From assembly GCA_002493395.1 (NCBI GenBank), contig DKYS01000029.1, forward strand, positions 4,819 through 14,976: 10,158 nt of DNA, given 5' to 3'. Source of the stretch: Turicibacter sp. UBA7094. GTDB taxonomy: Bacteria; Bacillota_I; Bacilli_A; MOL361; Turicibacteraceae. The notes below the pieces were generated by a model. That model did not search any database. It was not told the DNA's origin and saw only the letters and a program-made list of their open reading frames with translations. Both the position numbers and the translations under genes were made by a program. Below, one piece after another: positions 1 to 6,057 of this stretch. How positions within the stretch are numbered: the stretch's first letter is position 1; the number at the start of each line of letters is the position of its first letter.

Positions 1-27
1 ATTGTAAACTTTTCTTAGAATAGTCTG

Positions 28-56
28 TTGAAATGAAAGTAAAAAAGTTGTAGAAT
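28..56 (+). promoter_or_regulatory. Candidate sigma-A promoter of the upp-atp operon
   Basis: A TTGAAA box at 28-33 (5 of 6 to TTGACA) is followed after exactly 17 bases by TAGAAT at 51-56 (5 of 6 to TATAAT). Transcription would begin near 63, giving a leader of about 33 bases before the upp start. The spacing and position fit a vegetative promoter for the whole upp-atp unit. The rest of 1-95 shows no recognisable gene end or terminator from an upstream neighbour. Confidence 0.6.
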
Positions 57-95
57 TACTTATTATTGAAATATGAAAAATGAGAGGTGAGCCTT

Positions 96-725
96 GTGGT
101 TAAAGTTAATATTTTAGATCACCCGTTAATTCAACACAAATTAACTCAAATTCGCCAAAAAGATACACCAACAACTCAATTCCGCCAAATGATTAATGAA
201 ATTGGCGGTCTAATGGTGTATGAGATTACGCGTGACTTGCCATTAGAACAAATTGAGATTGAAACACCTGTAGCAAAAACAAAGGCTAATGTTATTGCGG
301 GTAAAAAAATGGTCGTCGTTCCTATTTTGCGAGCTGGATTAGGAATGGTTGACGGAATCTTAAAAATGATTCCATCGGCACGTATTGGTCATATTGGAAT
401 TTTCCGCGATGAAGAAACACTCCAACCTGTGGAATACTTTGCGAAGTTTCCAGACGAATTGGATCAACGAGATATTTTTATTGTCGATCCAATGCTAGCA
501 ACAGGAGGATCGGCTATTGCGGCAATTAACGCTATCAAACAACGTGGAGCTAAAAATATTAAACTGGTTTGTTTAGTAGGTGCTCCCGAAGGGGTTAAAG
601 CCGTAAATGAAGCCCATCCAGATGTAACAATTTATCTAGCTTCGTTAGATGAAAAATTAAATGAAAAAGGATATATTGTTCCTGGGCTTGGAGATGCTGG
701 TGACCGTATTTTTGGAACGAAATAA
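96..725 (+). CDS. upp: Uracil phosphoribosyltransferase
   Basis: Cytoplasmic salvage enzyme that joins uracil to PRPP to give UMP and pyrophosphate. The protein is 209 residues, the usual family length. It shows the conserved RAGLGM segment (79-84), the PRPP-binding loop DPMLATGGS (131-139) and the C-terminal uracil-binding stretch GYIVPGLGDAGDR (192-204). I start it at the GTG at 96, because AGAGGTGA (83-90) lies 5 bases upstream and the N-terminus MVKVNILDHP then lines up with known Upp proteins. An in-frame GTG at 87 lies inside that ribosome-binding site and is rejected. The stop codon overlaps the atpZ start by one base (TAATG), which suggests cotranscription and translational coupling with the ATP synthase genes. 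The same upp-atp order is known from Bacillus. Nothing in the sequence suggests damage. Confidence 0.97.
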   Translation: MVKVNILDHPLIQHKLTQIRQKDTPTTQFRQMINEIGGLMVYEITRDLPLEQIEIETPVAKTKANVIAGKKMVVVPILRAGLGMVDGILKMIPSARIGHIGIFRDEETLQPVEYFAKFPDELDQRDIFIVDPMLATGGSAIAAINAIKQRGAKNIKLVCLVGAPEGVKAVNEAHPDVTIYLASLDEKLNEKGYIVPGLGDAGDRIFGTK

Positions 726-958
726 TGAGTCAGCCATCTAAGGGTGTTCGAGCAATGAAGTGGATGACACTTCTATCCCAAGTAGGTATTACAATGGTTG
801 CTAATATCTTTGTTGGGGTATTTATCGGAAAATATCTAGATCAATGGTTAGGCACATCACCATTATTTTTGCTGTTATTTGTTTTTATCGGTGTATTTAG
901 TGGAATTAAAAGTGTCTACCTATTAATAATTAAAATGGATAAGAGGGATAAAACTTGA
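725..958 (+). CDS. atpZ: AtpZ-type ATP synthase accessory membrane protein
   Basis: Small 77-residue membrane protein with two predicted membrane segments (about 14-36 and 45-69). The pattern GVFIGKYLDQWLGTSPLF followed by a Gly-rich second helix is typical of the AtpZ/AtpI 'F0F1-ATPase gene 1' family. In alkaliphilic Bacillus, AtpZ and AtpI are reported to act together in Mg2+/Ca2+ transport and in assembly or stability of the synthase; a similar role here is inferred from the neighbours. The ATG at 725 overlaps the upp stop, and the gene's own stop overlaps the atpI start by four bases. The ribosome-binding site before 725 is weak (GGAA), so coupling to upp is likely. An internal ATG at 755 has a better purine tract (AAGGGTG, 741-747) and would give 67 residues with both helices intact, so the start is not settled. 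Confidence 0.83.
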   Translation: MSQPSKGVRAMKWMTLLSQVGITMVANIFVGVFIGKYLDQWLGTSPLFLLLFVFIGVFSGIKSVYLLIIKMDKRDKT

Positions 959-1359
959 GTCAGTTACAAAATGATCCAATTCGTGTCATCCCCAAACGGG
1001 TGATTCAATTAGCATTTTTATTTACATTTTTAATTGCTGTTGTTTCAATTCTATTCAAAATGCCGATAATTAATGTGTTAATCGGTTATTGGATAGGTGT
1101 GGTGGCTAACTTAATTAACTTTAGGTTAATTGTTGTTGGTACAAAGAACGCTTTAGATCAGCAAGAAAAAGGTGTAAAAAAGACGATGCAAATGAATTTA
1201 GTAATTCGTTTAGTTATTTATGCCGGAACACTTGTCGGAATTGTCTTATTGCTGGGAACTCAAGCATTCATTTCAGCGATTATTGGAATTTCGATGGTCA
1301 GAATTGCGATTCAAACTGATGGTTTCTTTACGTTTGGTTATGGTAAAAACGGAAAGTAA
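955..1359 (+). CDS. atpI: ATP synthase subunit I (AtpI)
   Basis: A 134-residue hydrophobic protein with four predicted membrane segments (about 15-33, 38-60, 81-100 and 103-120), the layout of the AtpI (ATP-synt_I) family. A loop rich in charged residues separates helices 2 and 3. In other bacteria AtpI sits at the head of the atp operon, is not part of the finished enzyme, and helps assemble the c ring, notably for Na+ ATP synthases. The start is a TTG at 955 inside the atpZ stop region (four-base overlap), with AGAGGG at 942-947 as ribosome-binding site. TTG plus overlap suggests modest, coupled expression, as expected for an assembly factor. Family sequence conservation is low, so the call rests on topology, size and position as much as on motifs. 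Confidence 0.82.
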   Translation: MSQLQNDPIRVIPKRVIQLAFLFTFLIAVVSILFKMPIINVLIGYWIGVVANLINFRLIVVGTKNALDQQEKGVKKTMQMNLVIRLVIYAGTLVGIVLLLGTQAFISAIIGISMVRIAIQTDGFFTFGYGKNGK

Positions 1360-1377
1360 TCATCGTTGAATATATAG

Positions 1378-1410
1378 CTAGTGTAAACTTGTCTTTAAAG
1401 TGGACACTAG
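1378..1410 (+). other. Stem-loop 1 in the atpI-atpB gap
   Basis: CTAGTGT (1378-1384) pairs perfectly with ACACTAG (1404-1410). Inside, ACTT (1387-1390) can pair with AAGT (1398-1401) after a 2x2 mismatch, leaving a 7-base loop. No U-tract follows, so it is not a terminator. It is the first of three consecutive hairpins in the 133-base gap. Confidence 0.4.
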
Positions 1411-1430
1411 TCACCGATTTTTAAAATAAT
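1401..1430 (+). promoter_or_regulatory. Candidate internal sigma-A promoter before atpB
   Basis: TGGACA (1401-1406, 5 of 6 to TTGACA) and AATAAT (1425-1430, 5 of 6 to TATAAT) are separated by 18 bases. Transcription would start near 1437, within the long gap before atpB, so the structural subunits could be expressed independently of upp, atpZ and atpI. The site overlaps hairpins 1 and 2, and A+T-rich DNA yields chance -10 boxes, so this is a moderate-to-weak call. Confidence 0.35.
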
Positions 1431-1434
1431 CGGT
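1413..1434 (+). other. Stem-loop 2 in the atpI-atpB gap
   Basis: ACCGATT (1413-1419) pairs perfectly with AATCGGT (1428-1434) around an A/T-rich loop. The bases after it are TAATTT, too broken a U-tract for an efficient intrinsic terminator. It could be a weak attenuator, a processing or stability element, or simply the dyad around the candidate -10 box. Confidence 0.4.
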
Positions 1435-1440
1435 TAATTT

Positions 1441-1487
1441 AGAAGATGGAGTCACCTTCTTAAAAAACATTTCTCAGGAAAGGAGGT
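1441..1487 (+). promoter_or_regulatory. Possible Shine-Dalgarno switch upstream of atpB
   Basis: Two exclusive pairings share one strand. AGAAG (1441-1445) pairs with CTTCT (1456-1460), extended by TG/CA inside after one mismatch. Alternatively ACCTTCTT (1454-1461) pairs over 8 bp, one of them G-U, with AAGGAGGT (1480-1487), which is the atpB ribosome-binding site. The first fold frees the site and the second masks it. A C/U-rich segment will pair with any Shine-Dalgarno sequence, so function is inferred only. Confidence 0.35.
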
Positions 1488-1492
1488 TAAGA

Positions 1493-2215
1493 ATGAATCC
1501 ACTACTAATGAAATTTGCGATAGGAGAGAGTGATGGCTCAGGATTGTTTAAAATATTCCAATCAGAAGCCGACATGAATCCTATTGTAAATCCAACAGTC
1601 TTTAATTCGGTTGTTTTAGTGTTAGTTTTATCAGTATTTTTCATTATCTGCGGAAATGCAGTGAAAAAGGCTGACCCTACTAAACCTTCTCGAGGGATTG
1701 TCCTATTATTAGAGATGTTAGTGACAGGTATTGAAGGGTTAGTAGAACAAACGATGGGACTAAAACACTTAAATTTTGCTCCGTTTATAGGAACGTTAGC
1801 AGCTTATCTAGTTTGTGCAAACTTACTTGGATTGTTAGGACTAAGTGCCCCTACATCTGATTACAATGTTACATTAGCTTTAGCAGTTATTACGATTGTT
1901 GTAATGGTTGGATCAGGGATTAAGGCGAAAGGAATTGGGGGGTATCTATATGATACATACCTTGGAGATTTTCCATTCCTATTGCCTTTAAATATTACTG
2001 GAGAGCTTGCGAAACCAATTTCATTATCGTTCCGTTTGTTCGGTAATATTTTAAGTGGTGGTATCATTATGTCGCTGATTTATCAAGCGCTTGGATGGTT
2101 CTCACCATTAATTGCACCAGCTTTACATGGTTATTTTGATGTTTTCTCTGGTGTAATTCAAACATTAATCTTCATCATGTTAACTATGATTTGGTCACAA
2201 GGAGCAATGGAATAG
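1493..2215 (+). CDS. atpB: ATP synthase subunit a
   Basis: Membrane stator subunit that forms the ion half-channels beside the c ring. The protein has 240 residues, close to the Bacillus length, with several long hydrophobic helices. The essential arginine that interacts with the c-ring carboxylate is R181 in SLSFRLFGN (177-185). The conserved PTSDYNVTLALA segment (120-131) and the final helix with Q223 are also present. The ATG at 1493 has a near-perfect ribosome-binding site, AAAGGAGGT (1479-1487), at good spacing, so the later Met codons are rejected. The gene begins the structural part of the operon after a 133-base gap holding three hairpins and a candidate promoter. AtpE follows after 42 bases. 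The sequence of subunit a alone does not let me decide between H+ and Na+ transport. Confidence 0.97.
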   Translation: MNPLLMKFAIGESDGSGLFKIFQSEADMNPIVNPTVFNSVVLVLVLSVFFIICGNAVKKADPTKPSRGIVLLLEMLVTGIEGLVEQTMGLKHLNFAPFIGTLAAYLVCANLLGLLGLSAPTSDYNVTLALAVITIVVMVGSGIKAKGIGGYLYDTYLGDFPFLLPLNITGELAKPISLSFRLFGNILSGGIIMSLIYQALGWFSPLIAPALHGYFDVFSGVIQTLIFIMLTMIWSQGAME

Positions 2216-2257
2216 TTAACGGTAAACAAAAAAAGTTAAATTAGGAGGAATTTAATT

Positions 2258-2542
2258 ATGTTTTTAGAAACAGTTGCATCTTCAATTTCAAATGAGGCAT
2301 TCGTATTAGGTATGTCAGCAGTTGGTGCTGGATTAGCAGTATGTTCAGGGATTGGTACTGGTATCGGACAAGGTAACGCAGCAGGACAAGCGGCAGCAGC
2401 AGTAGGACGTCAACCAGAGGCAAAAGGTGATGTAATGCAAATGATGATCTTAGGTCAAGCGATCGCCGAAACATCAGCAATCTATGGATTCGTAGTAGCA
2501 ATCATTTTATTATTCATTAATCCACTTGTTAGTTCATTATAA
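2258..2542 (+). CDS. atpE: ATP synthase subunit c, Na+-type ligand set
   Basis: Rotor-ring subunit made of two membrane helices (about 14-42 and 60-89) joined by the polar RQP loop (51-53). The alternating glycine motif GIGTGIGQG (31-39) is the helix-packing pattern of c rings. The ion-binding carboxylate is E71. Aligned without gaps to the Ilyobacter tartaricus c subunit (offset +6), the Na+ ligands Q32, V63, E65, S66, T67 and Y70 become Q38, I69, E71, T72, S73 and Y76. The binding site therefore looks Na+-competent. The length of 94 residues exceeds the 70-72 of Bacillus and is near the 89 of Na+-type proteins. A strong AGGAGG (2243-2248) lies 9 bases before the ATG, fitting the need for many copies per enzyme. 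Na+ coupling is inferred; identity as AtpE is certain. Confidence 0.97.
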   Translation: MFLETVASSISNEAFVLGMSAVGAGLAVCSGIGTGIGQGNAAGQAAAAVGRQPEAKGDVMQMMILGQAIAETSAIYGFVVAIILLFINPLVSSL

Positions 2543-2609
2543 TTCATTAAATTGAGCGTTTAATAGAACCTCATAGTATTATACATAGATAAGAAAGGGG
2601 GCAACCGAC

Positions 2610-3110
2610 TTGCAAATCTATATCATGCCAGACTTAGTCAATTTTACGTTGCAAATTTTATCAACGTTAGTTTTATTCCTGGTAATTAAATATTTTGCAT
2701 GGGCTCCTATGAAAGAATTCCTACGTAAACGTCAGGAATTAGTTTCTCAAGAGATTAACCGTGCAGAAATGTTAAAATCTGATGCAATAGCATTAAAGAA
2801 ATCAGCTGAGGCACAAGTTCAAGTTGCACGCGATGAAGCACGTGAAATTGTTGAAAATTCTAAAAAACAAGCGCAACATATGCACGATGAAATCGTGTCA
2901 AATGCTCGTAAAGAAGCTCAACAAAAATTATCTAAGGCAGCTGCCGATATTGAACAAGAACGTAAAGCTGTTTATTCAAAAATCCGTTCTGATATCGTTG
3001 AATTAGCGGTATCATCAGCTGAAAAAATGATCGAAAAAGAAATTGATTCAAATGTTCATAATGAATTATTTGATCAGTTTGTTGCTAAAGTAGGTGGAAG
3101 TCATGAGTAA
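2610..3110 (+). CDS. atpF: ATP synthase subunit b
   Basis: Peripheral-stalk subunit, which works as a dimer, anchoring subunits a and delta to the catalytic head. The 166-residue protein has one N-terminal membrane helix (about 10-30) followed by a long, highly charged Ala/Lys/Glu/Gln-rich helix (about 33-155) of coiled-coil character, the standard b layout. The start is a TTG at 2610, eight bases after AAAGGGGG (2594-2601). The first ATG, at 2625, is too far from that site and would clip the residues before the helix. A 67-base gap separates it from atpE, while its end overlaps atpH by eight bases. The weaker start codon after the very strong atpE site fits the lower stoichiometry of b relative to c, although this link is an inference. 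Confidence 0.95.
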   Translation: MQIYIMPDLVNFTLQILSTLVLFLVIKYFAWAPMKEFLRKRQELVSQEINRAEMLKSDAIALKKSAEAQVQVARDEAREIVENSKKQAQHMHDEIVSNARKEAQQKLSKAAADIEQERKAVYSKIRSDIVELAVSSAEKMIEKEIDSNVHNELFDQFVAKVGGSHE

Positions 3111-3645
3111 AATCGCTTCCACTTATGCACAAGCTTTATTTGATGCGGCAAGTGACGATAACACACTAGAAGATATTAAAAAAGATCTTGGTGTTATTAG
3201 CTCACTTATGAAAGAACAACCACAATTAATGGAAGTTTTAACTCTTCCTAAGTTATCTAAAGAAGATAAAAAGGAATTGATAAAAAAGGTTTTTTCTAAG
3301 GACGCATCACAAATTTTAGTGAACTTTTTTATGGTTTTAATTGATAAGGATCGTATTAATTTATTAACTGAAATAATAGTTGCTTATAATCAATTAGTGA
3401 ACCAACATCTAGGAATTTTAGAAGGGACTGTGTATAGTGCAGTTGATTTAAATAAAGATCAATTAACGCGCCTTACGTACACCTTTACAAAGAAATTAAA
3501 TAAACAAATTAAACTTAATGTTGTAGTAGATCCATCTTTACTAGGTGGATATAAAGTTAGCTTAGGTGATGTTGTATATGATAATTCAATCAAATTACAA
3601 TTAAAAAACTTAAAAGATAACTTATTAAATGTTGAGTTAAAATAG
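3103..3645 (+). CDS. atpH: ATP synthase subunit delta (OSCP-like)
   Basis: Connector at the top of F1 that binds the alpha N-termini and the end of the b dimer. The protein has 180 residues, the normal length. It has an N-terminal helical bundle beginning SKIASTYAQALFDAA, the middle ILEGTVYSAVDL segment (105-116), and the conserved C-terminal signature DPSLLGGYKVSLGD (143-156) followed by the invariant-type Ser of YDNS (159-162). I start at the ATG at 3103 because AGGTGG (3092-3097) sits 5 bases upstream. An in-frame GTG at 3094 lies inside that ribosome-binding site. The first eight bases overlap the end of atpF, so the two genes are probably translationally coupled. Confidence 0.95.
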   Translation: MSKIASTYAQALFDAASDDNTLEDIKKDLGVISSLMKEQPQLMEVLTLPKLSKEDKKELIKKVFSKDASQILVNFFMVLIDKDRINLLTEIIVAYNQLVNQHLGILEGTVYSAVDLNKDQLTRLTYTFTKKLNKQIKLNVVVDPSLLGGYKVSLGDVVYDNSIKLQLKNLKDNLLNVELK

Positions 3646-3662
3646 AATAGAGGTGAGCATTG

Positions 3663-5162
3663 GTGGCCATCAGACCAGAAGAAATTAGTGCAATTTTGCG
3701 CGATCAAATTAAAAACTATGAGCAAGTATTAGACGTAACTGAAACAGGTACAGTTTTAACGGTAGGGGACGGAATCGCTCGTGTTCACGGACTACAAAAT
3801 GTTATGTCTGGTGAAATTATTGAATTTGCCTCAGGTGCTGTTGGAATGGCACAAAACCTTGAAGAAGATAACGTTGGGGTTATCATTTTAGGGGAATACC
3901 GTTCAATTAGTGAAGGTGATGAAGTTAAACGTACAGGACGTATCATGTCAGTTCCTGTAGGAGATGCTTTAATCGGACGTGTTGTTGATGCTTTAGGGAA
4001 TCCAATTGATGGATTAGGACCTATTGATACAGATAAATTCCGTCCAACAGAGGTTAAAGCAACCGGAGTAATGGCACGTAAGTCAGTTCACGAACCTTTA
4101 CAAACAGGGATTAAGGCGATTGATGCCCTCGTTCCTATCGGTCGTGGGCAACGTGAGTTAGTTATCGGTGACCGTCAAACTGGTAAAACAGCAATCGCTG
4201 TTGATACGATTTTAAATCAAAAAGGTCAAGATGTAATTTGTATTTATGTTGCAATTGGTCAAAAAGAATCTACAGTTAACTCTGTTGTTGAGACATTGAA
4301 AAAACATGATGCAATGAATTATACAATTGTTGTTTCGGCTGCAGCATCTTCTCCATCTCCAATGTTATATATTGCACCTTATTCAGGGGTAACTATGGCA
4401 GAAGAGTTCATGTACCAAGGGAAACACGTATTAATTATTTATGATGATTTATCAAAACAAGCTGCTGCTTATCGTGAATTATCATTATTATTACGTCGTC
4501 CACCAGGACGTGAAGCATATCCAGGGGATGTCTTCTACTTACATTCACGTTTACTTGAACGTGCAGCTAAATTAAATGATGAACTCGGAGCAGGATCAAT
4601 TACTGCCCTACCATTTATTGAAACTAAAGCTGGGGATTTATCTGCATATGTTGCAACTAACGTTATTTCGATTACAGATGGACAAATCTTCTTAAAATCA
4701 GATTATTTCCACTCTGGAATTCGTCCAGCAATCGATGCCGGATTATCAGTTTCTCGTGTTGGGGGATCTGCTCAAATTAAGGCAATGAAAAAGGTTGCAG
4801 GTACGTTACGTCTTGACTTAGCATCTTATCGTGAGTTAGAGTCATTCGCTCAGTTTGGATCTGACCTAGATGATGCAACACGCGCTAGATTAGCTCGTGG
4901 GGAAAGAACAGTAGAAGTTTTAAAACAAGGTGTACACCAACCAATTCCTGTGGAAAAACAAGTTTGTATTATTTACGCGCTAGTTAATGGATTCTTAGAC
5001 AGTATTGAAGTTTCTAATATTGGTCGTTTTGAAAAAGAATTCTACACTTTCTTAGATAATGAACGTCCACAAATTTTAGCACACATTCGCGATACAAAAG
5101 ACTTACCAGACACTGATTTATTAAACGAAGCACTCGAGAGCTTTAAAGCCGTTTTTAATTAA
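3663..5162 (+). CDS. atpA: ATP synthase subunit alpha
   Basis: Non-catalytic nucleotide-binding subunit of the alpha3-beta3 head. The protein has 499 residues, within the family range. It shows the P-loop GDRQTGKT (169-176), the Walker B region HVLIIYDDLS with D261 and D262, the family signature PAIDAGLSVS (355-364), and the arginine finger R365 in SVSRVGGS, which completes the neighbouring beta active site. The start is chosen as the GTG at 3663. AGGTGA (3651-3656) is 6 bases upstream, and the N-terminus MAIRPEEIS lines up with Bacillus MSIKAEEIS. The TTG just before it, at 3660, is only 3 bases from the ribosome-binding site. Seventeen bases separate it from atpH. No key residue is missing. 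Confidence 0.98.
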   Translation: MAIRPEEISAILRDQIKNYEQVLDVTETGTVLTVGDGIARVHGLQNVMSGEIIEFASGAVGMAQNLEEDNVGVIILGEYRSISEGDEVKRTGRIMSVPVGDALIGRVVDALGNPIDGLGPIDTDKFRPTEVKATGVMARKSVHEPLQTGIKAIDALVPIGRGQRELVIGDRQTGKTAIAVDTILNQKGQDVICIYVAIGQKESTVNSVVETLKKHDAMNYTIVVSAAASSPSPMLYIAPYSGVTMAEEFMYQGKHVLIIYDDLSKQAAAYRELSLLLRRPPGREAYPGDVFYLHSRLLERAAKLNDELGAGSITALPFIETKAGDLSAYVATNVISITDGQIFLKSDYFHSGIRPAIDAGLSVSRVGGSAQIKAMKKVAGTLRLDLASYRELESFAQFGSDLDDATRARLARGERTVEVLKQGVHQPIPVEKQVCIIYALVNGFLDSIEVSNIGRFEKEFYTFLDNERPQILAHIRDTKDLPDTDLLNEALESFKAVFN

Positions 5163-5183
5163 TGTGAAGGGCGGTGAACAAGT

Positions 5184-6041
5184 ATGGCTCAATCAATGCG
5201 TGATATAAAAGATAAAATTACTTCGACTCAAAGTACGAGTCAAATTACTAAAGCCATGCAAATGGTATCAGCAGCAAAGTTAACAAAATCAGAAGCTAAG
5301 ACTAAGAACTATCATCATTATATGGAGACGCTTGAAGACATTGTTAGAAATATTTCTAGTACTTCAACAATGAGTCATCATCCCTTTTTTAAACCTAAGA
5401 GTGAAAAAAAATGCACTGGCTATCTTATTATTACCTCTGACCGTGGATTAGCAGGTGGGTATAATGGTAATGTTCTTAAGCTTATGCAACATGAAATTCA
5501 ATCTAAATCACGTGATGGATACAAGCTTTATATGATTGGAAGTAAAGGATTTGATTATGCAAAGCGCACGGGATTAAAAATTGAAAATCAATTTATGTTT
5601 GTACCGGATGATATCGTATATCAAGATATTAAGCCCGTTGTTGATAAAGTGATTGGAGATTATATGGAGGGGACGCTTAGTGAAGTGGTAATTATTTACA
5701 ATAATTATTTATCGAAAATTTCACAAGAGCCAGCTACAAAGCAAATCCTTCCGTTAATTCCTAAAAATACTGAGACAACAAAGGCCCAATATTCATTCGA
5801 GCCTAATGAAGAAGAAGTTATTAACGCTATTTTACCAAAATATTTAGAAGGAACTATTTATGGTGTAGCGATTACAGCTAAGCTTTCGGAACATGCTTCT
5901 CGTATGAATGCAATGCAAAATGCAACAGATAACGCATTAGAAATTATTACAGATTTACAGTTAGTTTATAATAGAGCAAGGCAAGCAGCAATTACGCAAG
6001 AGATTACTGAAATTGTTGGTGGAGCTTCAGCCTTAGAATAA
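5184..6041 (+). CDS. atpG: ATP synthase subunit gamma
   Basis: Central rotor shaft that turns inside the alpha3-beta3 head and couples to the c ring through epsilon and c. The 285 residues match the family length. The N-terminal helix (about 1-57, containing ITKAMQMVSAAKL) and the C-terminal helix with the gamma signature ITQEITEIVGGASAL (270-284) form the coiled-coil shaft. Between them lies a Rossmann-like domain containing the conserved SDRGLAGGYNGN segment. The ATG at 5184 follows GGCGGTGA (5170-5177) by 6 bases. The gene lies between atpA (21-base gap) and atpD (16-base gap), the canonical order. It is complete and unremarkable. Confidence 0.97.
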   Translation: MAQSMRDIKDKITSTQSTSQITKAMQMVSAAKLTKSEAKTKNYHHYMETLEDIVRNISSTSTMSHHPFFKPKSEKKCTGYLIITSDRGLAGGYNGNVLKLMQHEIQSKSRDGYKLYMIGSKGFDYAKRTGLKIENQFMFVPDDIVYQDIKPVVDKVIGDYMEGTLSEVVIIYNNYLSKISQEPATKQILPLIPKNTETTKAQYSFEPNEEEVINAILPKYLEGTIYGVAITAKLSEHASRMNAMQNATDNALEIITDLQLVYNRARQAAITQEITEIVGGASALE

Positions 6042-6057
6042 AAGGAGGTCATCATAA

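Noticed and set aside
87..95. Upstream in-frame GTG as the upp start
   Set aside because: It lies inside the ribosome-binding site AGAGGTGA, has no site of its own, and adds residues not found at the N-terminus of the family.
2256..2501. Antisense open frame over atpE, rich in Leu and Arg
   Set aside because: It mirrors the biased composition of the c subunit on the other strand, with no ribosome-binding site or family likeness.
3094..3102. In-frame GTG as the atpH start
   Set aside because: It is part of the ribosome-binding site for the ATG at 3103, and family alignment favours the ATG.
3660..3662. TTG as the atpA start
   Set aside because: It is only three bases from the ribosome-binding site. 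The adjacent GTG has normal spacing and matches the Bacillus N-terminus.
3459..3725. Antisense open frame spanning the atpH-atpA junction
   Set aside because: It overlaps two certain genes, has no family likeness and no start signals.
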